A DNA stretch of 5,120 nucleotides from Bdellovibrionales bacterium (GTDB lineage: Bacteria; Bdellovibrionota; Bdellovibrionia; Bdellovibrionales; UBA1609), in contig JAGRAA010000271.1 of NCBI GenBank assembly GCA_020435185.1, positions 1-5,120 of the forward strand, read 5' to 3'. Of this stretch, positions 1 through 5,103 are shown in pieces. A program made the translations under genes and the position numbers. The first letter of the stretch is position 1; each line of letters starts with the position of its first letter. The notes beneath the pieces are model-generated. The model did not search any database and was not told the origin of the DNA. It saw nothing but the letters and a program-made list of their open reading frames with translations.

Positions 1-35
1 GAGGGTCGCAGGTTCGAGTCCTGCCTCGATCACCA
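1..35 (+). tRNA. tRNA, 3' end only (5' part outside window)
   Basis: The first bases are the 3' third of a tRNA. A five-base-pair T stem (GCAGG at 8-12 with CCTGC at 20-24) encloses the canonical seven-base T loop TTCGAGT (13-19). It is followed by the seven-base 3' strand of the acceptor stem (CTCGATC, 25-31), discriminator A (32) and an encoded CCA (33-35). The bases before the T stem (GGGTC, 3-7) fit a short variable loop of a class I tRNA. The anticodon and 5' half are upstream of the window, so the amino acid cannot be named. A discriminator A argues against Asn, Asp, Gly, His, Cys and Ser. Confidence 0.93.
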
Positions 36-60
36 CTTTTTTGCACCGCTCCCTTAAAAT

Positions 61-88
61 TTGCCTCTAAAATCTCACTAAATTAAAT
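61..88 (+). promoter_or_regulatory. Possible sigma70-type promoter for the cyclophilin gene
   Basis: TTGCCT (61-66, four of six matches to TTGACA) is followed after 16 bases by TTAAAT (83-88, four of six matches to TATAAT), in the AT-rich leader between the tRNA and the isomerase gene. The match is weak and such AT-rich leaders give chance hits. Read-through from the tRNA is the alternative. No terminator is visible after the tRNA. Confidence 0.22.
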
Positions 89-130
89 GTTAGGTATGAA
101 AAGAATATAAGAAAAACGAAAAGGATATAT

Positions 131-634
131 ATGAAAGCAATATTTGAAACCTCTATGGGCAATTTTACCATTCAATTATTTGACCAACAGGTTCCTAATA
201 CCGTGAACAACTTTGTCGGTCTTGCCAGTGGAGAAAAAGAGTTTATTGATGCTGAAACGGGAGAAAAAACCAAACGTCCCTTTTATGACGGTTTAATTTT
301 TCATCGTATTATCGATGGCTTTATGATTCAAGGTGGCTGTCCTTTAGGGGCTGGTTATGGTGGCCCTGGATATAACTTTGCCGATGAATTTCATCCTGAG
401 CTTGCTCATAATAAAGCCGGAATCCTTTCAATGGCTAATGCTGGTCCAAACACCAATGGATCTCAGTTTTTTATTACTTTAGGACCAACTCCCCACTTGG
501 ATAATCATCACTCTGTTTTTGGACAAGTTGTTGAAGGAATGGATATTGTTAAAAGTATTGGTTCAACAGACACAGACGGCAATGACAAGCCTCGTACTGA
601 CGTAGTGATCAATAAAGTCATTATCGAAAAATAA
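131..634 (+). CDS. ppiB: Cyclophilin-type peptidyl-prolyl cis-trans isomerase, cytoplasmic
   Basis: This enzyme catalyses cis-trans isomerisation of X-Pro peptide bonds and so assists protein folding. The 167 residues are one complete cyclophilin domain, close to the usual length of bacterial PpiB (about 165). The core motif FHRIIDGFMIQGG lies at residues 57-69 and contains the catalytic arginine R59 with F64, M65 and Q67. MANAGPNTNGSQFF at 101-114 and the segment H122-G131 complete the proline pocket. The position equivalent to the cyclosporin-contacting Trp of human CypA is His (H122), as is common in bacteria, so weak cyclosporin binding would be expected (family knowledge). A short extra loop at about 35-50 (EKEFIDAETGEKTKRP) is typical of one bacterial subgroup. 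There is no signal peptide, so it acts in the cytoplasm. ATG 131 is preceded by AAGGA at 121-125 with five bases spacing. The gene stands alone between the tRNA and a terminator-like repeat. The family is certain; the symbol is by analogy. Confidence 0.95.
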   Translation: MKAIFETSMGNFTIQLFDQQVPNTVNNFVGLASGEKEFIDAETGEKTKRPFYDGLIFHRIIDGFMIQGGCPLGAGYGGPGYNFADEFHPELAHNKAGILSMANAGPNTNGSQFFITLGPTPHLDNHHSVFGQVVEGMDIVKSIGSTDTDGNDKPRTDVVINKVIIEK

Positions 635-636
635 TC

Positions 637-682
637 TGTGTTCTTTACAAGGCTCCGATACGGAGCCTTGTAAATCAACACA
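637..682. terminator. Long inverted repeat, likely bidirectional terminator
   Basis: A perfect 14-base-pair stem (644-657 with 661-674, core AAGGCTCCG / CGGAGCCTT) closes on a three-base loop ATA. Beyond a small internal loop (C643 against TC 675-676) the pairing continues for six more pairs (TGTGTT 637-642 with AACACA 677-682). The structure begins two bases after the stop of the isomerase gene and ends ten bases before the stop of the convergent gene, so it can serve both. Neither side has a strong T tract, which is atypical for an intrinsic terminator. The position between convergent stops is the best argument. Confidence 0.8.
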
Positions 683-692
683 ACCAACAAAC

Positions 693-2159
693 CTAGGGTC
701 TTCTTATTTCTTCTCGATCACTTTGACCAATAAAATCTCTCGCCGCTAAATATAAAGCGATTCTTTTATAACCTTCTAAACTTATATTTGGGATTTGCAC
801 CTTTACACTGACATCGTCTATTAAATCTATATTTAAAACTGCATCAGAGTTGATAGTATTCACATGATAATCCTGCAAATTTGATCCACGCACATTAAGC
901 TCTTGGTAAACTATCTCACCTTCTGAAGTTTCGATAGGATTTCTGACCGTCAACTCTGTGGCCCCCATCCCTCCATCATCATCAAATTGACTCACCGGAA
1001 CAGCAGCTTTCATCATACTTTCGAGCTCTACGGCAATATTTTTATCATTGGAAACGTTTATTCCAGCTTTAATATTTCTTAAAACCGCGTGAAACTTGCC
1101 ACCTCTCTGAATACTTTCTGCCACTCCCGATTCAAACACATGAACAATAGTCTGTGGGCTATACAGTCTATGCTTATAAAGACCATATAAACTCTTAACG
1201 TCTTCATCATTTTGCTTTAACCTCTCCCATCTTTCTCTATTTTTAGAAGAAAAACCAGGACCACTAATAATTTGATCCAACTCAAAGGCCATCGTGGCTA
1301 CAGATTTTCCTTTAGATGCATGTCCTGTTAAAGCATTTTTAATTTCATCCAAATTATCGCTATATAACAACTCAGCTAAGGTATAAATAGCCGTGCTTCT
1401 TGGAGTGCTAGTGGGGTTCAACATGTCCCATTTTTCAGCCAGTTTGTCTCGCAACACAGCCCCAGGATCATGATCCCATAAAACCTGTTTCACTTTTCTT
1501 CCAAAGGGGCCCACCAAAGGAATTTGAGACAAAGCGGTGAGATCCGTTCTTCTTATCGGATCGCCACTTTGCCATCTTTCCATGATGTCATTAGATTTAA
1601 TGACATCAATTTCTCTACCGTCGTCATCCGTACCTATAATAAGAGATCGCTGAAAAAAACTAGATGGTCTATCACTGACTAAACTTTCACTACAAAGGCT
1701 GACCTCTTTAATCGGAAACAAAACACTCACTTGTCTTCCGAAAGACTTAGAGTGAAAATCTGCTAAAAATAGAGCGACTTCATCGATCTGTTTTTGCAGA
1801 CCTTTAATCTGGGTCTTTCTAAAGGTCATATCTTCAAAATCATAACATAGCTCATTTTTATCGTTTCTATCCAACTGAGTGTATTGCTCAACAATAATTG
1901 CAAACATCTGATCTAGTGGTGTGTATTTGACTTGATCCAATTCAAGATTGAACTTTCTGAGCACGCGAGAAAATTTATTTCTAAAGGATTCTTCCGCCCA
2001 ACTCCCCGACTTGAGCTGATCTTTAGCATACTCATTCAAACAACCTCTGATTTCTTCATTTTTGCTATAAACGGTACAGTCTAATTTCTTAGTTTGCGCG
2101 GCAAATAGGTGAAATGATGAAATTAAAACTGTAAACGATAAAAGTGGTCGTAAAAACAC
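693..2159 (-). CDS. Exported protein of unknown function, 488 residues
   Basis: I do not recognise the family. The N-terminus is a Sec signal peptide: MFLRP, then a hydrophobic stretch to about residue 20 (LLSFTVLISSFHLF), with likely cleavage near A20/A21. There is no lipobox Cys and no later membrane segment, so the mature protein should be soluble in the periplasm or secreted. The mature part has four cysteines (C28, C40, C105, C156), all in its first third, which could form two disulfides. Residues 50-135 and 230-330 look helical and charged. The C-terminal part (about 400-488) has alternating patterns suggesting beta strands and holds an acidic, Gly-rich linker-like segment FDDDGGMG at 392-399. 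The start is GTG, chosen because AAGGAG lies six bases upstream and the signal peptide begins there. It is divergent from the barrel gene at 2288 and shares its promoter region, so a joint envelope role is possible but unproven. A perfect 11-bp hairpin lies within the gene (1583-1608). Confidence 0.85.
   Translation of the reverse strand: MFLRPLLSFTVLISSFHLFAAQTKKLDCTVYSKNEEIRGCLNEYAKDQLKSGSWAEESFRNKFSRVLRKFNLELDQVKYTPLDQMFAIIVEQYTQLDRNDKNELCYDFEDMTFRKTQIKGLQKQIDEVALFLADFHSKSFGRQVSVLFPIKEVSLCSESLVSDRPSSFFQRSLIIGTDDDGREIDVIKSNDIMERWQSGDPIRRTDLTALSQIPLVGPFGRKVKQVLWDHDPGAVLRDKLAEKWDMLNPTSTPRSTAIYTLAELLYSDNLDEIKNALTGHASKGKSVATMAFELDQIISGPGFSSKNRERWERLKQNDEDVKSLYGLYKHRLYSPQTIVHVFESGVAESIQRGGKFHAVLRNIKAGINVSNDKNIAVELESMMKAAVPVSQFDDDGGMGATELTVRNPIETSEGEIVYQELNVRGSNLQDYHVNTINSDAVLNIDLIDDVSVKVQIPNISLEGYKRIALYLAARDFIGQSDREEIRRP
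1583..1608. repeat. Perfect 11-bp inverted repeat inside the exported-protein gene
   Basis: TGATGTCATTA (1583-1593) and its exact reverse complement TAATGACATCA (1598-1608) flank the four-base loop GATT. The repeat encodes the segment DVIKSNDI at about residues 185-192 of the 693-2159 protein. In the mRNA it would form an AU-rich stem-loop. It may be a chance result of codon choice or a protein-binding palindrome; nothing else around it decides. Confidence 0.6.
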
Positions 2160-2165
2160 TCAGTT

Positions 2166-2171
2166 CTCCTT
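2166..2171 (-). promoter_or_regulatory. Ribosome binding site fixing the GTG start of the exported protein
   Basis: On the minus strand AAGGAG stands six bases upstream of GTG (2157-2159). This near-consensus Shine-Dalgarno sequence with ideal spacing decides for the GTG start. It agrees with the signal peptide that begins at that codon. Confidence 0.85.
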
Positions 2172-2250
2172 GAATCTGTAAAACAGCAATATATCACAAC
2201 AACTCTTGATTAATTGCTTTAGTCAGGCAAAAATTAGTTAATTTGAAATA

Positions 2251-2278
2251 ATTATATTTACGCCAAAGTTCTATACAA
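2251..2278 (-). promoter_or_regulatory. Possible promoter for the exported-protein gene
   Basis: On the minus strand a perfect TATAAT (plus-strand 2251-2256) is preceded after 16 bases by TTGTAT (2273-2278, only the TTG half matches TTGACA). Transcription would begin near 2244 and give a leader of about 85 bases before the GTG at 2159. The -35 box overlaps the ribosome binding site of the divergent gene (AAGGTG, 2277-2282), so the two genes may interfere with each other. I see no equally good promoter in the plus direction in the 128-base region 2160-2287. Confidence 0.35.
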
Positions 2279-2287
2279 GGTGATGCC

Positions 2288-3568
2288 ATGAAAACTCTAC
2301 TACTTTTGTTAATTTCTAGCACTTTTTTGTCAAGTACCCTTTGGGCCGCCGAACCTTCGGAACCCCTTGAATTCATAGGAATCGTCCAATTTGTAAAAGG
2401 CCGACCTACTTTAAGTCTCACCAACCATCTTTCCGACTCACAAAAAAAAGAGGAAGCATTAAAATTTAAATCTTTTTTTCACCGAGGAGATGCCGTTACC
2501 TTAAGAGAAGGAGATACTTTAAAGTTCATAACCGCCAGTAAATGTACCGCTGTGGTCTACGGACCGTCCACTCTAAAAGCTCCCGCAAAGAATACAAAAA
2601 ATCATATTTGGACGGTCGAAAATGGAAACTCTCGCTGGATTTGTAAAAATCGTGAACCTCAAGAGGTTGCACTTGATGAGCACAGTGTGACTTTAAGTTA
2701 TGGCGAACTTATATACACCGATAAAAAAATTCTGACTTTTGAAGGGCGCTTGAATGTCGACAACCAAACCCTCTTTCCCAATATCATTTATCGCCTTTCT
2801 AGTGGAACCTGGGTTATCGAGTCCAATGACCTCGTTGAAGTTTCGGCCTTTGACAAAAAGACAGCCAAACCTATTGAAAGTTTTGATCTAGAAATTCCAA
2901 ACTCTCCATCTTCAATAAAAACAAGGTGGACGGCTGGAGTTATCGTGGGCGATGCTCAACACATGCATGACCAAGACAGATATAAAATAAGAGAAATGAG
3001 CACGAACGGTGAAAAATTGTCAGTGATGTTTGACGCCTACGATAAGCAATGGGTGGGCAGTTTCAGCTTTTACCGAGAAGAACGACCTGGTCTCGATTCT
3101 CATCAGCAAGAATGCTTCCCTTCTGGCGGAGCCTCAACTATTGGCACCTCAGTTTGCCCTTATAGCTCTTCAGATTTTAATTCTATAGAGAGTATAATCG
3201 CCTCTATAGGAGTGAGATGGAATCCTCATCGATGGTGGTCATGGACAACGGCTCTTGGAATTGGACAAAAGAAATTTTCTATCGAGGCATCGGGCCCAGA
3301 GTTTGAACCAGGACCCAAGGGCCACTTTGCCAGCGATTTTTTGGCTCTCCAACTTTCTGGAGGTTTAGACTTTTACTTAGAAATGTTGAATTGGCTTGGT
3401 CTTTATGGCGGAGGAGATTTAGTTTTCTCTCAAACTCTCGCACACATGGGGACCAGACCTGAGTGTGGAGATGGAAGCTGTGGCTCTAATGGCTTTCCGG
3501 ATGGAGTAGATGCTGGCTTCTCAACATTTGGCTTACAGTTACATCTTGGATTGAGCTTGCTGTTTTAG
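2288..3568 (+). CDS. FecR-like domain protein with C-terminal outer-membrane beta-barrel
   Basis: The 426-residue product starts with a clear Sec signal peptide (MKTLLLLLIS through LWA-A, cleavage near residue 20 or 21). Residues about 28-145 resemble a FecR-type domain: RGDAVTLREGDTLKF (66-80), then VVYGPSTLKA (89-98) and WTVENGNSRWIC (108-119), matching the family pattern of G-x-x-V, hydrophobic strands, a GPS-like turn and a closing x-x-G strand. Residues about 213-426 alternate hydrophobic and polar positions, are rich in Gly, Trp and Tyr, and end in FGLQLHLGLSLLF. The terminal Phe is the signal read by the BAM machinery, and about eight strands can be counted, as in a small OmpA/OmpX-size barrel. 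Six cysteines fall in three local pairs (C86/C119, C276/C290, C393/C398). ATG 2288 follows AAGGTG at 2277-2282. It is predicted in the outer membrane with the FecR-like part in the periplasm. The barrel call is firm, the FecR call moderate, and the function unknown. Confidence 0.82.
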   Translation: MKTLLLLLISSTFLSSTLWAAEPSEPLEFIGIVQFVKGRPTLSLTNHLSDSQKKEEALKFKSFFHRGDAVTLREGDTLKFITASKCTAVVYGPSTLKAPAKNTKNHIWTVENGNSRWICKNREPQEVALDEHSVTLSYGELIYTDKKILTFEGRLNVDNQTLFPNIIYRLSSGTWVIESNDLVEVSAFDKKTAKPIESFDLEIPNSPSSIKTRWTAGVIVGDAQHMHDQDRYKIREMSTNGEKLSVMFDAYDKQWVGSFSFYREERPGLDSHQQECFPSGGASTIGTSVCPYSSSDFNSIESIIASIGVRWNPHRWWSWTTALGIGQKKFSIEASGPEFEPGPKGHFASDFLALQLSGGLDFYLEMLNWLGLYGGGDLVFSQTLAHMGTRPECGDGSCGSNGFPDGVDAGFSTFGLQLHLGLSLLF

Positions 3569-3577
3569 TTAAACTAA
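3565..3577. repeat. Palindrome spanning two back-to-back stop codons
   Basis: TTAGTT (3565-3570) and AACTAA (3572-3577) are perfect inverted arms around A3571. The palindrome covers the TAG stop of the barrel gene (3566-3568) and the TAA stop of the convergent regulator (complement of 3569-3571). It is AT-only apart from one G/C pair, so a weak hairpin at best. A run of seven Ts follows at 3587-3593, ten bases away, which is too far for a classical terminator. Confidence 0.4.
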
Positions 3578-3955
3578 GTAAGACCATTTTTTTAAGTTAT
3601 CTGCAATATAAAGCCCAACGATAACCTCTTTAGGAATTTCACAAAGTTGACCATATTTAAATAAACTTTTGGGAGGCAATTTACATAACCCTCTTTCAAA
3701 ATTAGAAATCATTTGAGAATTCTGATATCCTAGTATCTGACTAATTTGAAGCTGGGTCATTTCGGCTGCGATTCTATAAAGCCTGCAGCAGGGTCCAATT
3801 ATGCTCAGCGTTTTACTGTTAGATACTTCTTTATCCGACAGCTCGCTATTTAGTAATTGCTTAATCCCATCATTTTCCATTTCGCCCACCATCTGTTTAG
3901 TTCTCGGAATAAAACATTCGGCACTTCGTCTAAACACAATATGTACGTGTATCAT
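3569..3955 (-). CDS. Small XRE-family helix-turn-helix regulator
   Basis: A predicted DNA-binding repressor of up to 128 residues. The HTH domain lies at about residues 56-112. A first helix (CRLYRIAAEM, 57-66) is followed by TQLQISQILGY (67-77), then a recognition helix with NSQMISNFERG (79-89) and the typical LPP after it (93-95). The order matches the family pattern TQ-x2-(L/I)-(A/S)-x-(L/I)-LG, then IS-x-(F/I)-ERG. There is no effector domain. The ATG at 3953-3955 has no ribosome binding site, and residues 1-25 look unlike a domain. Starts at 3892 (M22) or 3880 (M26, with GGTGG five bases upstream) are as likely, giving 107 or 103 residues. The longer form would place a direct-repeat operator inside the gene. 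It is divergent from the second regulator at 4005, with shared repeats between them, and convergent with the barrel gene with zero spacing. Autoregulation is inferred. Confidence 0.82.
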   Translation of the reverse strand: MIHVHIVFRRSAECFIPRTKQMVGEMENDGIKQLLNSELSDKEVSNSKTLSIIGPCCRLYRIAAEMTQLQISQILGYQNSQMISNFERGLCKLPPKSLFKYGQLCEIPKEVIVGLYIADNLKKWSYLV

Positions 3956-3971
3956 ACAATATGTACGTATA
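3936..3971. promoter_or_regulatory. Two 16-base direct repeats, probable operators of the divergent HTH genes
   Basis: ACAATATGTACGTRTA occurs at 3936-3951 (R = G) and 3956-3971 (R = A), 15 of 16 bases identical, start to start exactly 20 bases, close to two helical turns. Each copy is a near-palindrome centred on GTAC (ATAT-GTAC-GTAT in the second). Between them TGTAT (3948-3952) and ATACA (3954-3958) are inverted around C3953. Such paired sites between divergent HTH genes are typical operators of XRE-type repressors. Which of the two proteins binds is not visible. Confidence 0.7.
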
Positions 3972-3981
3972 GCAAGATAAT
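3953..3981 (+). promoter_or_regulatory. Possible promoter for the second regulator and RadC
   Basis: GATAAT (3976-3981, five of six matches to TATAAT) stands 17 bases after CATACA (3953-3958, three of six matches to TTGACA). The second direct repeat (3956-3971) fills the spacer, so a bound protein would block RNA polymerase. On the opposite strand a -10-like TATGAT (complement of 3951-3956) sits at the junction of the two repeats, without a recognisable -35. Confidence 0.35.
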
Positions 3982-3998
3982 ACTTATGACGTTAAATT

Positions 3999-4004
3999 GA
4001 AAGG
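3999..4004 (+). promoter_or_regulatory. Shine-Dalgarno-like GAAAGG abutting the start codon
   Basis: GAAAGG ends directly at ATG 4005 with no spacer, too close for normal ribosome binding. An in-frame TAA at 3993-3995 excludes earlier ATG, GTG or TTG starts. The only near alternative downstream is GTG at 4062, which has no ribosome binding site. ATG 4005 therefore stands, possibly with leaderless or inefficient initiation. Confidence 0.4.
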
Positions 4005-4340
4005 ATGAGCAGACCTCCTAAAACAAACTTACCACCCTCTTTACAGAGTACATTAAAAACTGTGGGTAGTAACATAAGAGAAATACGCCTCGAAAAACAA
4101 ATTAGCCAAGCTGAACTTGCTCAAAAAGCAAACATATCTAGTACCACTCTAAATGAAATTGAATCTCGCCAACATCGTGATATTCGATTATCCACTTTAG
4201 ATGCCATCGCAGAGGTTTTAGATATTTCTATTGTAGAACTTTTTATTGAAACCGACATCAAGCTTTCGAAATCCGACCGAGACCAGCTCCTTAAAGCTAG
4301 CGAAACACTGCAAAAAATTGTTCGTAAAACCAATAAGTAA
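4005..4340 (+). CDS. XRE-family helix-turn-helix transcriptional regulator
   Basis: A 111-residue predicted DNA-binding protein with one HTH_3 (Cro/CI-type) domain at about residues 18-80. Helix 1 is VGSNIREIRLEK (20-31). Helix 2 is SQAELAQKANI (34-44). The recognition helix is SSTTLNEIESRQ (45-56), followed by LSTLDAIAEVLDIS (62-75) and VELF (77-80). This is a textbook member of the family. The tail (about 85-111, Lys-rich, KSDRDQLLKASETLQKIV) is likely one helix and could dimerise. No protease, kinase or ligand domain is attached. It is divergent from the other HTH gene with direct-repeat operators between them, and is followed 33 bases later by a RadC-like gene on the same strand, so the two are probably one operon. 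Its ATG lacks a properly spaced ribosome binding site. The regulator call is secure; its targets are inferred. Confidence 0.9.
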   Translation: MSRPPKTNLPPSLQSTLKTVGSNIREIRLEKQISQAELAQKANISSTTLNEIESRQHRDIRLSTLDAIAEVLDISIVELFIETDIKLSKSDRDQLLKASETLQKIVRKTNK

Positions 4341-4356
4341 AATAAATTTATTTTTT
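4340..4356. repeat. A/T-only palindrome with T run between regulator and radC
   Basis: AAATAAA (4340-4346) is followed directly by its complement TTTATTT (4347-4353), and the T run extends to 4356. A hairpin without loop and without G/C pairs is too weak for a normal terminator. It may damp transcription into radC, act as a curved or protein-binding site, or be chance in AT-rich DNA. Confidence 0.3.
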
Positions 4357-4373
4357 GGCTTTAAAGGTAAAAT

Positions 4374-5066
4374 ATGAAAATAAATCAATTTCTTCCTAGT
4401 GAAAGGCCTCGAGAGCGCTGTATCCAATATGGGGCAGAGACATTGAGCCTAAGAGAGTGTTTGGCCGTCCTATTAGGTACCGGTCCCAAAAACATAGGCT
4501 GCTTTGGGCTTGCAGACCAAATCTTACAATTCACCGATCTGACAAAACTGGATGAAGCTAGTTTTTTTACGACCTATGGAACAGACCCCTTAGTGCGGCT
4601 GAGAAACGTTCATGGATTGGGACCTGCCGGACAGGCTAAAATTCTCGTCGCCTTAGATTTATGTAGAAGGTTCTCTGAGTATAAGTCCATTGCAAAGCAC
4701 AAGACCACGGCAAAAGACGGATTAACTCTAGAAGTAAAAAAAGCCATACCAAAAAGTATGTACTCCAGCCCCATCGAAATATTAGGTTTTGTTCCTTATT
4801 TTCAAGATGGGAGAGTCGGTCAATTTGTAGAAATACAAAAAGGAGAAGAACGTTTTGTCAGCGTAAGCTCGCAAAAAATACTAAGATCTGTTTTGCTATG
4901 CAAGGCTCAAGGATTTTGGCTCTTTCACAATCATCCTGGCGGAAATGACGAACCCTCGACAGATGATAAATCCATGACACGCAATATACGATGGCTTTGT
5001 AAACAACTAGATCTAGACTTTAAAGGCCATTGGATTGTAGTCGGACAAAACTTCGTTCAATGTTAA
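4374..5066 (+). CDS. radC: RadC/JAB-domain protein (divergent UPF0758 family member)
   Basis: RadC-family proteins combine an N-terminal helix-hairpin-helix part with a JAMM (JAB) metalloprotease-like fold. Their role is unsettled despite the name 'DNA repair protein'. The 230 residues match the usual length (about 220-230). ERPRER (10-15), TLSLRECLAVLLGTG (23-37) and the hairpin LRNVHGLGPAGQAKI (76-90) mark the N-terminal part. The JAMM motif is complete: HNHP at 185-188 (metal ligands H185, H187), S195 and D198 in the spacing H-x-H-x7-S-x2-D. E135 in SSPIEILGF lies at the position of the upstream motif Glu, counting back from KG 156-157. The usual HPREVF segment is replaced by SSQKIL (165-170), HNHPSG reads HNHPGG, and the C-terminus is a few residues short. 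ATG 4374 follows AAAGG (4363-4367) with six bases spacing. It is probably co-transcribed with the HTH gene before it. These changes suggest an accessory rather than the canonical housekeeping copy (inference). Confidence 0.88.
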   Translation: MKINQFLPSERPRERCIQYGAETLSLRECLAVLLGTGPKNIGCFGLADQILQFTDLTKLDEASFFTTYGTDPLVRLRNVHGLGPAGQAKILVALDLCRRFSEYKSIAKHKTTAKDGLTLEVKKAIPKSMYSSPIEILGFVPYFQDGRVGQFVEIQKGEERFVSVSSQKILRSVLLCKAQGFWLFHNHPGGNDEPSTDDKSMTRNIRWLCKQLDLDFKGHWIVVGQNFVQC

Positions 5067-5081
5067 AGATGTTTAAAAGGT

Positions 5082-5103
5082 ACGGACACACTTTGGTGTC
5101 CAT
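5082..5103. repeat. Short imperfect palindrome after radC
   Basis: GGACAC (5084-5089) pairs with GTGTCC (5096-5101) around a six-base loop (ACTTTG). One further pair (A5082-T5103) lies beyond a C/A mismatch. It lies 17 bases after the radC stop. No T tract follows, so a terminator is only one possibility. The GC-rich arms after an AT-rich gene also suggest a degenerate REP-like element. The rest of this region up to 5120 shows nothing else. Confidence 0.4.

Noticed and set aside
1..35. The tRNA 3' end as an integration (att) site
   Set aside because: No integrase is present and the tRNA end is not repeated later in the window; the next gene is a housekeeping isomerase.
508..690. Minus-strand open frame opposite the end of the cyclophilin gene
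   Set aside because: It lies antisense to a certain gene and across the inverted repeat, with no ribosome binding site or domain.
2185..2218. AGCAAT / ATTGCT inverted arms in the divergent promoter region
   Set aside because: Only six base pairs around a 22-base loop in AT-rich DNA, easily explained by chance.
2194..2424. Minus-strand open frame across the divergent promoter region and the barrel gene start
   Set aside because: It overlaps the signal peptide coding region of 2288-3568, and its composition shows no domain or signal.
3936..3971. The repeats as the beginning of a CRISPR array
   Set aside because: Only two copies with a four-base gap are present, and there are no spacers or cas genes.
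4121..4427. Two minus-strand open frames opposite the second HTH gene and the start of radC
   Set aside because: Both are antisense to well-supported genes and have no recognisable motif.
4866..4928. Loss of the catalytic Glu in the RadC-like protein, because the family's PRE motif reads SQK
   Set aside because: The JAMM Glu is not the one in PREVF. It lies further upstream, and counting back from the conserved G157 places E135 exactly at that position, so the active site appears complete.
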